Positions 7,621-15,943 are shown, counted from the stretch's first letter. The stretch is 28,387 bases of DNA from Sulfurospirillaceae bacterium (GCA_028705785.1 JAQWCT010000006.1:1-28387); one strand, 5' to 3'. Numbers and translations: made by a program. Notes: generated by a model from the sequence alone, not told the origin.

Positions 7621-8283
7621 GTGATAGCAATGGAAAAAATTAAGTTTCAAAACAAATCAGAATTTCGTCATCACAGCAAAGAAAAGCTTACAAAATTACA
7701 CAATACTTATTCAAAAGATAAGAGGGTGACGCAAGAGATTTTAGAGCGGCTTAAAAAGCTCAAAATTCGCTCTTTGCTACTGTATATTTCTCTTGAAATA
7801 GAAGTTGATATGCGTAAAATCATCACGGTATGTCGAAGAAAATATAAGGTCTTTGTCCCATTTATGGAAGGCGTCAGCTTCAAAGTGGTAAAATATAGAC
7901 TGCCTTTATACACAAAAAGATTTAATATCAAAGAGCCTCAAAACTCTTTTGCGATTAAGCCTAAAATTGATTTAGCAATAGTGCCTATCATCGGGGTGGA
8001 TGGGGCATTTAAAAGAATTGGTTTTGGAAAAGGGATGTATGATCGATTTTTCGAGTCACTCTCTTTCAAACCAACGGTATGGTTTGTTCAACGAGAAATG
8101 TGTTTTACGCAAACCATTTTATCTGAGCAACACGATATTGAAGCCGATATTTATTTAACCCCTTACAAAACTATGATTAAAAGAGGGACAAATGGTTTTA
8201 GAGTCACTAGCAGTCGGTGCCGCAGTAGTAAGCGGTGCTGCGGGGTTCATCATCGCCAAAAAGATGGAAGCGGCAAATTATGA
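7621..8283 (+). CDS. 5-formyltetrahydrofolate cyclo-ligase family protein with an atypical C-terminal tail
   Basis: The enzyme makes 5,10-methenyl-THF from 5-formyl-THF using ATP. Family marks are the basic N-terminal helix with RHHSK, LLYISLEIEVD, the glycine loop IGFGKGMYDRF (about 133-143), and the closing DIYLTPYK near 176-183. GTG at 7621 is chosen because AAGG lies at 7611-7614; ATG at 7630 is an alternative. After residue 189 the frame runs 92 nt into rny and encodes about 30 Arg/Ser/Cys-rich residues unlike the family. A +1 shift near 8170 would meet TAA at 8177-8179, so the tail may come from a lost stop or an indel. Confidence 0.85.
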   Translation: MIAMEKIKFQNKSEFRHHSKEKLTKLHNTYSKDKRVTQEILERLKKLKIRSLLLYISLEIEVDMRKIITVCRRKYKVFVPFMEGVSFKVVKYRLPLYTKRFNIKEPQNSFAIKPKIDLAIVPIIGVDGAFKRIGFGKGMYDRFFESLSFKPTVWFVQREMCFTQTILSEQHDIEADIYLTPYKTMIKRGTNGFRVTSSRCRSSKRCCGVHHRQKDGSGKL

Positions 8284-9745
8284 GATACATGTAGCTCAAG
8301 CAAGAGCCAAAGCAAAAGCCATAGAGCACGAAGCGGAGTTGATTTTAAGCAATAGCAATATTAAAGTCAAAGAGGCAGAATTAGAAGCAAAAAGGCGTTA
8401 TGACGATAGAACGATGACGCTTAAAAAAGAACATTCTGACAAGATGTTAGAATTAGAGAAAAAAGATAGAAATTTTAAAGACGAGTTCAAAAAAATCACC
8501 AAAGAGCGAGAAGATATTCAACTGATTCAAAACAATGCTACGGTACTTTTTGAAGAAGGTAAGCAACTTAAAGATGAGTATACTGAAAAAGTAAGAGAAG
8601 CCTTGGTTGTTCTGGAACGCTCAGCAGGTCTTACACAAAATGAAGCGAAAGAGATAGTTTTAAGTAAAGTGGAAGAACAGTCTCGCGCCGATATCGCGCA
8701 TATGGTTAGACGAATGGAAGAAGAAGCTAAACAAGATGCTAAAAGGCGTGTGAATTATATTTTAGCACAAGCGACAACGCGTTTTGCGGGAGAGTTTGCA
8801 GCAGAGCGACTTATCAATGTGGTCAATATCAAAGATGACGAACTCAAAGGTCGAATCATTGGTAAAGAGGGAAGAAATATCAAAACACTTGAGATGTTGC
8901 TTGGTGTGGATATTATCATTGATGATACGCCTAATGCGATTATTTTGAGTAGTTTTAACCTTTACAGGAGAGCCATTGCAACAAAAGTAATCGAGCTTTT
9001 GGTACAAGATGGAAGAATTCAACCCGCAAGAATTGAGGGAATTTACGAGAAAGTCAGAGATGAGTTTGACCAAAGTTTGATTGAAGAGGGTGAAAATATC
9101 ATCATCGATTTGGGTATTACTAAGGTGCATCCAGAATTAGTTAAATTGATTGGAAGACTCAAGTTTAGAGCGAGTTATGGACAAAATGCGTTGGGTCACT
9201 CATTGGAAGTGGCGCATTTAGCAGGTATTATCGCTGCTGAAACAGGTGGTGATGTACTCTTAGCAAGACGAGCGGGAATTTTACATGATATTGGTAAAGC
9301 CCTAACGCATGAAACTGCTGGTAGCCATGTTGATTTGGGCGCTGAGATTTGCCGAAGATATAAAGAACATGATGTTGTCATCAATGCGATTTTTGCGCAT
9401 CATGGACACGAGGAACCAACTTCTGTAGAATCTGCTGCGGTATGTGCAGCCGATACACTCTCCGCTGCAAGACCAGGGGCAAGAAGAGAAGTGTTAGAGA
9501 GTTTCTTAAAACGAGTTCAAGACATCGAAGATATTGCTAAGAGTAAATCTGGCATCAAGCAAGTGTACGCAATTAACGCAGGTCGTGAAATCCGTGTTAT
9601 CGCTAATGCAAAGCTTATCAATGATGATGAAGCGGTATTGCTCGCAAAAGAGATTGCGAAAGAGATTGAAGATAAAGTTCAATATCCTGGCGAAATTAAA
9701 GTTAATGTTATAAGGGAAGTTCGTGCAATTGATTTTGCGCGCTAA
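8192..9745 (+). CDS. rny: Ribonuclease Y
   Basis: This 517-residue membrane-anchored endoribonuclease starts mRNA decay. Domains in order: N-terminal membrane helix (about 1-23), a long charged coiled coil (about 25-200), a KH RNA-binding domain with GRIIGKEGRN at 220-229, and an HD domain with His336 and LHDIGKA (His-Asp at 365-366) that holds the metal site. Length is typical. GAGG lies 6 nt before the ATG. The first 92 nt overlap the tail of the cyclo-ligase frame. RNase Y replaces RNase E as the main decay enzyme in many Campylobacterota. Confidence 0.97.
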   Translation: MVLESLAVGAAVVSGAAGFIIAKKMEAANYEIHVAQARAKAKAIEHEAELILSNSNIKVKEAELEAKRRYDDRTMTLKKEHSDKMLELEKKDRNFKDEFKKITKEREDIQLIQNNATVLFEEGKQLKDEYTEKVREALVVLERSAGLTQNEAKEIVLSKVEEQSRADIAHMVRRMEEEAKQDAKRRVNYILAQATTRFAGEFAAERLINVVNIKDDELKGRIIGKEGRNIKTLEMLLGVDIIIDDTPNAIILSSFNLYRRAIATKVIELLVQDGRIQPARIEGIYEKVRDEFDQSLIEEGENIIIDLGITKVHPELVKLIGRLKFRASYGQNALGHSLEVAHLAGIIAAETGGDVLLARRAGILHDIGKALTHETAGSHVDLGAEICRRYKEHDVVINAIFAHHGHEEPTSVESAAVCAADTLSAARPGARREVLESFLKRVQDIEDIAKSKSGIKQVYAINAGREIRVIANAKLINDDEAVLLAKEIAKEIEDKVQYPGEIKVNVIREVRAIDFAR

Positions 9746-9756
9746 TTTCCTTTACA

Positions 9757-9790
9757 TGTAGAGGTGAAAGCCTCTACAATTCTCCTTTTG
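9757..9790 (+). terminator. Hairpin after rny, possible weak terminator
   Basis: TGTAGAGG (9757-9764) pairs perfectly with CCTCTACA (9771-9778) around a 6-nt loop, followed by a pyrimidine-rich stretch ending in TTTT. The U tract is interrupted. No promoter fits between the hairpin and the ABC gene at 9804, so it may only reduce read-through or protect the rny mRNA end. Confidence 0.5.
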
Positions 9791-9803
9791 ATGATAGGTA
9801 ATT

Positions 9804-11582
9804 ATGTCAATGCGTTATAACTTCTCCCTCCTTTTTAATGAACTCAAAGCTTACAAAAAAGAGTTGATTTTCGCCAACATCATCGCCTTTTTTGCCGTTG
9901 TAGTGAGCACGCCTGTACCTCTTTTGATGCCCATGCTCGTAGATGAAATATTGTTACACAAAGAAGGATGGGTTGTTGGGTGTGTGGATTTTTTCTTCGG
10001 TGCTTCGAATCAGCCTTACATGTACATCATTATGGTACTTATTGTTGTATTGATTTTACGATTTTTATTTTATATCCTCAATTATCAGCAAACAAAACTT
10101 TTTACCATTGTCTCTAAAAATATTGCCCTTAAAATCAGAGAAGACCTGTTAAATCACCTAAGCCGCGTAAGAATGAATGAATTTGAGTTTTTTGGCTCAG
10201 GCAAAGCATCTTCTTTACTGGTCGTAGATGTGGAAACCATCGATAACTTTTTCGGTGTTTTTGTCAGTCGCCTTATCATTTCTATTTTTACGATTTTTGG
10301 TGTGGGTACGGTTTTACTGTTTATTCATTGGCAACTAGCACTTTTTATACTTATCCTTAATCCGATTGTGATTGTTTTTACAACAAAACTTGCCAAAAAA
10401 GTATCGCTACTGAAAAAAGAGCAAAACAAAGCCTATGAAGTATTTCAAGATACACTTAGTGAAACGCTTGATCTTTTTGTACAGATTCGCTCTACCAATA
10501 AAGAACAACTATTTTTTGGCAAAGTCATGGAATGTGCAAGAGAGATGAAAAAAAGTTCTATTCTTTTTGGATACAAGAGTGATGGAGCAAGTCGACTTTC
10601 CTTTTTAGTTTTTTTGGGTGGATTTGAAATCTTTCGTGCAGCGAGTATCTTTGTGGTGGCTTATTCTGATCTTAGCATTGGGCTCATGTTGGCAATTTTT
10701 GGATATCTTTGGGTCATGATGACGCCTATCCAAGATATTTTAAATATTCAATACGCTTATCACAATGCTCAAAAAGCACTTGATCGTATCAATACTATTT
10801 TTGATTTACAAACAGAAGAAAAACCTTTACATGTAAGCAATCCTTTTGCCCAAAATTGGACCAATTCTATTGAGGTAAAGAATCTAAGTTTTAGTTATGA
10901 TGGGGTAAAAGAAGTCTTAAATGGCATCAATCTTTCGATTCCAAAAGGTTCTAAAGTAGCTATTATTGGGGCGAGTGGAAGTGGAAAAACAACTTTAGCC
11001 CATCTTTTGGTGGGACTTTATCCTCTTGAAAATGGTGAGATTTTTTTTGATGGAATTCCTGTTAAAGATATAGGTTTGGATGTTGTAAGAGAAAATCTTT
11101 TCTTAGTATTGCAAAATCCACAACTTTTTAACGCCTCCATTGCTCAAAATTTACTGATAGATGCTACAATAGATGCAAAGCTTATTCATCAAGCCTTGAA
11201 AATTGCGCAATTGGATCATTTTGTATCAGAGTTAGAAGAGGGTTTAGAGACACAAATCGGTAAGCACGGTATGAAACTCTCAGGAGGGCAAAGGCAACGC
11301 TTGTCCATAGCTAGAATGGTGATTCAAAATCCTAACATCGTTATTTTAGATGAGTCTACTTCAGCCCTTGATGTCCATACCGAATCAAAGTTATTTCATG
11401 AGCTTGAAGCGTATTTGGAAGGTAAAACGACGATTATCATTGCGCATAGGCTGAGTACGATTAAAAAGGCTGATTATATTTATGTGCTGGATAAAGGCGT
11501 GATTGTTGAGAGTGGTACCCACGAAGAGTTGATGAACAAAGAGGGTGCTTTTTTCAGTTATGTGATAAAAAGCCAAGAATAG
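9804..11582 (+). CDS. ABC exporter, fused permease-ATPase (MsbA-type)
   Basis: This 592-residue half-transporter has an N-terminal six-helix type IV exporter domain (about 15-335) and a C-terminal nucleotide-binding domain. The latter has Walker A GASGSGKT (389-396), the signature LSGGQ (492-496), Walker B ILDE with Asp516 and catalytic Glu517, and the switch His548 in IIAHRLST. It works as a homodimer or with a partner to export lipids, peptides or drugs; the substrate cannot be told from sequence. ATG 9804 has AGG upstream; ATG 9810 is also possible. It is followed at 11 nt by the SYLF gene, suggesting a joint envelope role. Confidence 0.93.
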   Translation: MSMRYNFSLLFNELKAYKKELIFANIIAFFAVVVSTPVPLLMPMLVDEILLHKEGWVVGCVDFFFGASNQPYMYIIMVLIVVLILRFLFYILNYQQTKLFTIVSKNIALKIREDLLNHLSRVRMNEFEFFGSGKASSLLVVDVETIDNFFGVFVSRLIISIFTIFGVGTVLLFIHWQLALFILILNPIVIVFTTKLAKKVSLLKKEQNKAYEVFQDTLSETLDLFVQIRSTNKEQLFFGKVMECAREMKKSSILFGYKSDGASRLSFLVFLGGFEIFRAASIFVVAYSDLSIGLMLAIFGYLWVMMTPIQDILNIQYAYHNAQKALDRINTIFDLQTEEKPLHVSNPFAQNWTNSIEVKNLSFSYDGVKEVLNGINLSIPKGSKVAIIGASGSGKTTLAHLLVGLYPLENGEIFFDGIPVKDIGLDVVRENLFLVLQNPQLFNASIAQNLLIDATIDAKLIHQALKIAQLDHFVSELEEGLETQIGKHGMKLSGGQRQRLSIARMVIQNPNIVILDESTSALDVHTESKLFHELEAYLEGKTTIIIAHRLSTIKKADYIYVLDKGVIVESGTHEELMNKEGAFFSYVIKSQE

Positions 11583-11593
11583 GAGAAACAAAG

Positions 11594-12259
11594 ATGTTTA
11601 AGAAAATGCTATACAGTTTAATCATAGGTTTTATGGTGACTACCCTAGCATATGGTTCCGCAGAAGAAAAGGTGCTAGATTCGTCAAATTCTTTGAAAAA
11701 TATGCTCAGAGATTCTAAGGCAATTCCACTTAAAGTTTTTCAAAGTGCTCAAGCTATTGCCATTTTCCCAGGTACTCTCGAAATTAGTATGTTCCTAGGT
11801 GGGAAATCAGGTAATGGTGTCATGGTTGTGCGAAAAGCAAATGGGGCGTGGAGTTCTCCCTTGTTTGTCAAACTCGGTGGTGCTGGATTTGGTTTACAGT
11901 TAGGCGTTGAAAAAAAAGATATTTTAATGGTATTTAAGAGTAAAGACAGTGTTAAAAAAATGATGGGTGAAAAAATTACACTAGGTGTTGATGCCTCTGT
12001 CGCAGTAGGCCCTGCTGGGGAGAGTGTTGGGAAAGGCAGTGAGCTTGACTTTAAATCGGAAATTTATACTTATACCAAAACAGAAGGTTTATTTGTAGGT
12101 TTTTCACTTGATGGTTCCGTCATGAGTCATGATTTTGACCAAAATGTTGAACTTTATGGCAACGACATTTCACCTGAACAAATTGTAGAATCAGATGACT
12201 TAATCTCTTCGTATGCCGTAGATGAGTTTTTGAAAACAATTCAAATGATTACAGAATAA
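11594..12259 (+). CDS. SYLF-domain (Ysc84/DUF500) exported lipid-binding protein
   Basis: This 221-residue protein has a signal peptide with likely cleavage after AYG, then a domain with AQAIAIFPGTLEIS, GKSGNGVMVVR, a Gly-rich GGAGFGLQLGVEKKDIL and a glycine/serine-rich loop that match the SYLF fold. SYLF proteins bind phosphoinositides in eukaryotes; bacterial versions are periplasmic and of unclear function, possibly lipid handling. AGGAG precedes the start. It sits between an ABC exporter and a DedA-like protein, a context that also points to the envelope, but this is an inference. Confidence 0.87.
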   Translation: MFKKMLYSLIIGFMVTTLAYGSAEEKVLDSSNSLKNMLRDSKAIPLKVFQSAQAIAIFPGTLEISMFLGGKSGNGVMVVRKANGAWSSPLFVKLGGAGFGLQLGVEKKDILMVFKSKDSVKKMMGEKITLGVDASVAVGPAGESVGKGSELDFKSEIYTYTKTEGLFVGFSLDGSVMSHDFDQNVELYGNDISPEQIVESDDLISSYAVDEFLKTIQMITE

Positions 12260-12267
12260 GGATTTTC

Positions 12268-12834
12268 TTGGAAGATATTATCAATTCGCTCTCAACTTAT
12301 GGCTATATTATTTTATTTGCATACTCTTTTGGTGGTGGCATGGTGGCGATTATCGCTGCGGGAGTTTTGTCATATGCAGGGAAAATGGATTTAACAACTT
12401 CAATAGCAGTTGCATTTATGGCTAATGTGATGGGAAGTTCATTACTTTTTTATATGGGACGATACAATAAAAGTGCCTTGATGCCTTATATTAAAGCGCA
12501 TCGAAGAAAGCTAGCTTTAGGCCATATATTGATGAAAAAGCAAGGTGATAAAATCATCTTTTTTCAAAAATTTATCTATGGTCTTAAAACCATTGTGCCT
12601 ATGACTATTGGTTTAACCAAATACCCTCAGATGAAATTTCATCTACTCAACGCTATCTCAGCAGCACTTTGGGCGATAAGCCTTGGTGTCGGTAGCTATA
12701 TGGCTGGAGAAGCTTTGATGAGCATTGCGGCATATTTTTCGCAAAATCCATTGCTTACACCTATAATACTCTTGACGATTCTAGGACTTCTTTGGTTCTA
12801 TTTGCAAAAGGTTACAAAGAAGAAAAGTCGCTAA
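12268..12834 (+). CDS. DedA/VTT-family membrane protein
   Basis: This 188-residue protein has about four to five membrane segments. It shows the family pattern: a glycine-rich re-entrant part near the N terminus, GSSLLFYMGRY, then FFQKFIYGLKTIVPMTIGLTKYP, which corresponds to the conserved F.R...G.R...P...G motif with R replaced by K, and a C-terminal helix. DedA proteins act as undecaprenyl-phosphate or phospholipid translocases and support membrane homeostasis. Translation starts at TTG (12268); AAGGA lies 6 nt before it. It shares its run with the SYLF and ABC genes. Confidence 0.87.
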   Translation: MEDIINSLSTYGYIILFAYSFGGGMVAIIAAGVLSYAGKMDLTTSIAVAFMANVMGSSLLFYMGRYNKSALMPYIKAHRRKLALGHILMKKQGDKIIFFQKFIYGLKTIVPMTIGLTKYPQMKFHLLNAISAALWAISLGVGSYMAGEALMSIAAYFSQNPLLTPIILLTILGLLWFYLQKVTKKKSR

Positions 12835-12935
12835 AAGATAACATTACTGATTTGGAGCATTTTTTGCTCAAACCTGCTCATTAATTCATTGTAAACTTGG
12901 CGAGAATGGCTGATAGTACAGATGATATTTTTCAT
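12831..12935 (-). CDS. Candidate 34-residue small protein divergent from the S24 repressor
   Basis: On the minus strand, ATG at 12935 begins a 34-codon frame ending at TAG (12831-12833), which overlaps the dedA-like stop. It has an excellent ribosome binding site: AGGAG at 12941-12945 with 5-nt spacing, the same AAAAAGGAGTT context that precedes the repressor gene. The product starts MKNIICTISHSRQ, has a short amphipathic middle (YNELMSRFEQKML) and no membrane segment; no family is recognised. A weak TACAAT could be its -10. It might be a small regulator or antirepressor, or the remnant of a longer gene. No homology check was possible. Confidence 0.45.
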   Translation of the reverse strand: MKNIICTISHSRQVYNELMSRFEQKMLQISNVIF

Positions 12936-12957
12936 AGTAACTCCTTTTTATTCATTA

Positions 12958-12987
12958 TTGTAATAAAAATAGAATTTACGCTATAAT
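12958..12987 (+). promoter_or_regulatory. Promoter of the S24 repressor gene
   Basis: TTGTAA (12958-12963) and a perfect TATAAT (12982-12987) are separated by 18 nt, a standard sigma-70 arrangement, about 43 nt before the ATG at 13030. Confidence 0.65.
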
Positions 12988-12989
12988 AA

Positions 12990-13006
12990 TATTTCAAAAT
13001 GAAATA
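12990..13006. promoter_or_regulatory. Operator-like palindrome TATTTCAAAATGAAATA
   Basis: A perfect dyad with 7-bp arms around a 3-bp centre lies 2 bp downstream of the -10 box, over the likely transcription start of the repressor gene. That is the classic place for an autorepression operator. A 16/17 match lies at 16579-16595 upstream of the PhoX-like gene. Binding is inferred. Confidence 0.55.
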
Positions 13007-13029
13007 AAATATAGCAAAAAGGAGTTTTT

Positions 13030-13689
13030 ATGCCAAATATATTTGAAGTTTTACATAAAATTAAAGATATTCTCTCCAAAGAAGTAGGCGAACGCAAGGT
13101 TTTCGACAAAGATGTTGCTGAAGCTTTAAATATCAATCAGCTCACTTTAGCCACAATGAAAAATAGAGAAAAAATTCCTTATAAAGAGATACTAGAGTTT
13201 TGTGCTAAACGCAAGATATCGATTAACTGGCTTTTGTTTGACCAAATCGTTGAAAGTCTTCAAGCTGAAACCGATAAATTTGCAAGAATTCACTATTTTC
13301 GTGACATCTATGCTTCCGCTGGTGGTGGCGCTCTCAATGAAGATGAAGAGAGTGAAATGATGGTTTTAGATGAAGAGATTGTAGATAAACTCGGAGGAGT
13401 GGGAACAATTAAGCATATCCAAGCGATTAATGTTTTAGGCGACTCGATGGAACCTACTTTGTATAGTGGTGATGTCGTTTTCATTAATAAAGAGTATGTC
13501 AATGCGCTAAAATCTGGTATCTATGTCGTTTCAACGCCAGCAGGGCTTTTTATCAAACGACTACAACTTCAATCAAGCGGTATGGTGGCTTTGGTCTCAG
13601 ACAATGAATCTTATAGCCCAGAATTTGTCAATGCTCAAGATGTGACGGTCATAGGAAAAGTCGTAGGAAAGTTATCAGCGAATGTTTGA
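13030..13689 (+). CDS. CI/LexA-type transcriptional repressor with S24 peptidase domain
   Basis: This 219-residue protein has an N-terminal CI-type helix-turn-helix domain (about 5-70, with KDVAEALNINQLTLATMKNREKIPYKEILEF and NWLLFD split across the domain) and a C-terminal S24 self-cleavage domain. The catalytic Ser139 lies in GDSMEP and Lys176 in GLFIKR; an Ala97-Gly98 pair is a possible cleavage site. Such proteins repress target genes until RecA filaments or another signal trigger autocleavage. AAGGAG precedes the ATG. Campylobacterota often lack classical LexA, so its regulon is of interest. It lies outside any visible prophage. Confidence 0.9.
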   Translation: MPNIFEVLHKIKDILSKEVGERKVFDKDVAEALNINQLTLATMKNREKIPYKEILEFCAKRKISINWLLFDQIVESLQAETDKFARIHYFRDIYASAGGGALNEDEESEMMVLDEEIVDKLGGVGTIKHIQAINVLGDSMEPTLYSGDVVFINKEYVNALKSGIYVVSTPAGLFIKRLQLQSSGMVALVSDNESYSPEFVNAQDVTVIGKVVGKLSANV

Positions 13690-13711
13690 GCGGTAGATAA
13701 ACCGCTCAAAC
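13684..13711. terminator. Hairpin between convergent repressor and cyclophilin genes
   Basis: GTTTGAGCGGT (13684-13694) pairs perfectly over 11 bp with ACCGCTCAAAC (13701-13711) around a 6-nt loop; the stem contains the repressor stop codon. There is no U tract on either strand, so it may be a bidirectional 3'-end structure rather than a strict intrinsic terminator. Confidence 0.55.
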
Positions 13712-13720
13712 GATGAGAGG

Positions 13721-14215
13721 TTAGAGTTTATCTTTGATTTCTATCGTCGTGATTTTGTCATTTTGTTTGATGCTATCTAAAACTTTAAAACTCTCTTTGT
13801 CTTCTTTTTCGATACCTCCAAAAACAGTATGAACACCATCGAGATGAGGTGTTGATGCAAAACAGATAAAGAATTGACTTCCACCAGTATTTGGACCAGC
13901 ATGTGCCATGGAGAGTGTACCTTTGACATGCTTGTGTTTGTTTTGTTTACATTCACATGCTATCGACCAACCAGGTCCTCCTGTTCCTCTCCCATTTGGG
14001 CAACCACCTTGTGCCATAAAGCCTGCGATAACTCTGTGAAAGTTAAGACCATCATAAAATTTATCATTGGCTAATGTTGCGAAGTTTGCCACTGTAATAG
14101 GCGTTTCTTCAGGATAAAGCTTGATAGTAATGTCGCCTTTTTCTGTTTTGACGATGGCATATTGAAATGCAGCTAATTGTTCTGCGGTGTAGTCGTATGT
14201 TTTAAGTTTTCCCAT
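13721..14215 (-). CDS. ppiB: Cyclophilin-type peptidyl-prolyl cis-trans isomerase
   Basis: This 164-residue cytoplasmic cyclophilin isomerises prolyl bonds during protein folding. No signal peptide is seen. Family motifs are present in order: NFHRVIAGFMAQGG with the catalytic Arg, GTLSMAHAG, NTGGSQFFI, and the closing LDGVHTVFG with His in place of the tryptophan found in cyclosporin-sensitive forms. Length is normal. AAGG precedes the start and an extended -10 promoter lies about 30 nt upstream. The symbol is given by type, not by proven orthology. Confidence 0.93.
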   Translation of the reverse strand: MGKLKTYDYTAEQLAAFQYAIVKTEKGDITIKLYPEETPITVANFATLANDKFYDGLNFHRVIAGFMAQGGCPNGRGTGGPGWSIACECKQNKHKHVKGTLSMAHAGPNTGGSQFFICFASTPHLDGVHTVFGGIEKEDKESFKVLDSIKQNDKITTIEIKDKL

Positions 14216-14244
14216 GATTGACCTTTTCTTTTTAATTTGAGAGA

Positions 14245-14272
14245 ATTATAGCAAATAGAGCTTACATGTAAG
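14245..14272 (-). promoter_or_regulatory. Extended -10 promoter for the cyclophilin gene
   Basis: On the minus strand, TGCTATAAT (extended -10, 14253-14245) is preceded after 16 nt by CTTACA (14272-14267). The -35 half lies within a TTACATGTAA palindrome that also covers the end of ycaO. Predicted start is about 23 nt before the ATG. Confidence 0.65.
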
Positions 14273-15878
14273 ACTTTTTTTCGTCTAATTTGTCGTACAT
14301 TGCTAGCATATTAATGTAGTGAAGATGCAGTGAAACATCAATCAAATACGCTTTACCTTGGATGATTTGTAAAGCTTTTTCAACAATAGTTTTAGTATAA
14401 ACATCCCACAAAGCATGCTCATATTCTTCCCAAAGAAGATTTTGTTCTTGCATACGAAGAAGTTCAACGATAAGATGACCCATCTTGTTTTCGCCATATT
14501 CTAACAACTCTAAAGCCTCATCAGTATTTCCTGTGAGGAGATGGATTTGCGCTTTGAACTCAAGCATCGTGAAGTTATTTTCAAAGATAACGCCGATGTA
14601 TTTTTCCATGTTGAGTGATTCTTCAAGGGGTTGGATGACTTCAAGTATCTCTTGTGGGTCATAGCCTTGAAAATTTAAAATCATATCACGAATGAATTTA
14701 CCACTATTTTTATTGTTATAGACTAAATCATCGATAGGATAGACTTCTGAAATACTAGGGATGAGCATTTGACACGAATAAAATCCAAGATAAGTGTATT
14801 CTCGCAGATAGAGTTCTTTACCCATAGCTTTGACAATATCTTCTAAAAATTGATATTCATCCATACTTCCTTCTCCGATATACTGCCATGGAGAAAACAT
14901 AAAATCCTTAGTTGACTTCAAAAATCCAAATCCCATTTTGCCGTTAGAATCGATAAAATGTGATTCTAAATTTGAGCTATTTTCAACTATGTTCATATCA
15001 AAAGTAGGAACTTCAAAAGCATCCAAATTATCCAATCCTCGCCCTTGCATGAGTTCACTCATCGTGCGCTCCAACGAGACTTCCAAGATAGGGTGTGCTC
15101 CAAATGAAACAAACAAGGTGGCATTTTGAGGATTGATGAGTGAGATGGCAGTTACTGGATATTTTCCACCCAAAGAGGCATCCAATACTTCGACAATAAA
15201 CCCAAAGGAGCGAAGCGTGGTAAGGTCTTGATAGAGTTTTGGAAAAGAGCGAATCAGTGCATCAGGATAAGAGGGTAGGGCATAGCCATTTTTAATAATT
15301 TCTATTTTGGCATAGCGCTCAAAAATCTCACTTAGTGCCTGTACTTTTGCTTCATTTGGGGTGTTGCCACTGGCTAGTCCATTGCTGACATAAAGGTTAC
15401 TCAAGATGTTAAGCGGGATATAGACTTTTTCGCCACTAAAGCATTTTTGAAAGGGCAATGATACAACTTTATCTTCATAGTCACTGTTAAAATCGATTAA
15501 ATCTTCATGCGAAAGTTCGCCGCAAACATCGTAAATCTTAAGCAATTCATCACTAAGATAATCACCTCCAAGCTCAAAAGCAACTTGGTCTGGATAGTAA
15601 AGACGAGAGGGAAGATGGAAATCGATAAAAAAATTATTGGTTTGAAGTCGCTCTATATATTCACCCAGTGCACTGGCATTGGAGGCTTCTAAAAGTGAGC
15701 CTTTACCATTTGAATAGATATGATTGGGCGCTTCAACTGATGTGAGATTGATCGAATAACAATGGGGAAGTGGATGTTTTTCTTGTGAAAACGAGATGCC
15801 ACAGTTTAATTCACTTAAGATAGTGTGCATTTTTAAAATGGACTCTTCTAGTGGGGCACTTTTAGAGAGCAGATTCAT
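14262..15878 (-). CDS. ycaO: YcaO-domain protein (ribosomal protein S12 beta-methylthiolation accessory type)
   Basis: This 538-residue protein has the YcaO ATP-binding fold: NGKGSLLEASNASALGEYIER (about 57-77, split by conserved Glu64, Glu73 and Glu76) and GLASGNTPNEAKVQALSEIFER around 167-188, followed by a TPR-like C-terminal region. This matches stand-alone E. coli YcaO, which helps RimO methylthiolate Asp88 of S12, rather than the azoline-forming YcaO enzymes of peptide natural products; no precursor peptide or partner enzyme is nearby. Transcription starts from a strong promoter divergent from the esterase gene, and AAGGG precedes the ATG. Confidence 0.9.
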   Translation of the reverse strand: MNLLSKSAPLEESILKMHTILSELNCGISFSQEKHPLPHCYSINLTSVEAPNHIYSNGKGSLLEASNASALGEYIERLQTNNFFIDFHLPSRLYYPDQVAFELGGDYLSDELLKIYDVCGELSHEDLIDFNSDYEDKVVSLPFQKCFSGEKVYIPLNILSNLYVSNGLASGNTPNEAKVQALSEIFERYAKIEIIKNGYALPSYPDALIRSFPKLYQDLTTLRSFGFIVEVLDASLGGKYPVTAISLINPQNATLFVSFGAHPILEVSLERTMSELMQGRGLDNLDAFEVPTFDMNIVENSSNLESHFIDSNGKMGFGFLKSTKDFMFSPWQYIGEGSMDEYQFLEDIVKAMGKELYLREYTYLGFYSCQMLIPSISEVYPIDDLVYNNKNSGKFIRDMILNFQGYDPQEILEVIQPLEESLNMEKYIGVIFENNFTMLEFKAQIHLLTGNTDEALELLEYGENKMGHLIVELLRMQEQNLLWEEYEHALWDVYTKTIVEKALQIIQGKAYLIDVSLHLHYINMLAMYDKLDEKKSYM

Positions 15879-15912
15879 TGAGTATCCCTTAAGAAAAGTT
15901 TAAAAGTGCGTG

Positions 15913-15941
15913 ATTGTATCTCAATAGCCCTAGTTTGTCAA
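15913..15941 (-). promoter_or_regulatory. Sigma-70 promoter of ycaO
   Basis: On the minus strand a perfect TTGACA (15941-15936) and TACAAT (15918-15913) are separated by 17 nt. The predicted start is about 30 nt before the ycaO ATG at 15878. Confidence 0.75.
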
Positions 15942-15943
15942 TT

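Noticed and set aside
7555..7650. N-terminal extension of the tlpA-like protein
   Set aside because: It would place about 30 residues before a proper lipoprotein signal peptide, and ATG 7554 has a good ribosome binding site.
8762..9130. 122-residue minus-strand ORF inside rny
   Set aside because: Antisense shadow of the conserved KH region; no ribosome binding site or family resemblance.
12855..12877. GAGCA/TGCTC hairpin after the dedA-like gene as terminator
   Set aside because: The stem is only 5 bp, its T run is in the loop and not after the stem, and it lies within the candidate small ORF.
12831..13689. Prophage remnant around the S24 repressor
   Set aside because: No integrase, structural phage gene or attachment repeat; flanking genes are ordinary chromosomal genes.
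14262..15878. YcaO as part of a thiazole/oxazole-modified peptide cluster
   Set aside because: No precursor peptide, dehydrogenase or partner enzyme nearby; the sequence matches the stand-alone E. coli YcaO type.
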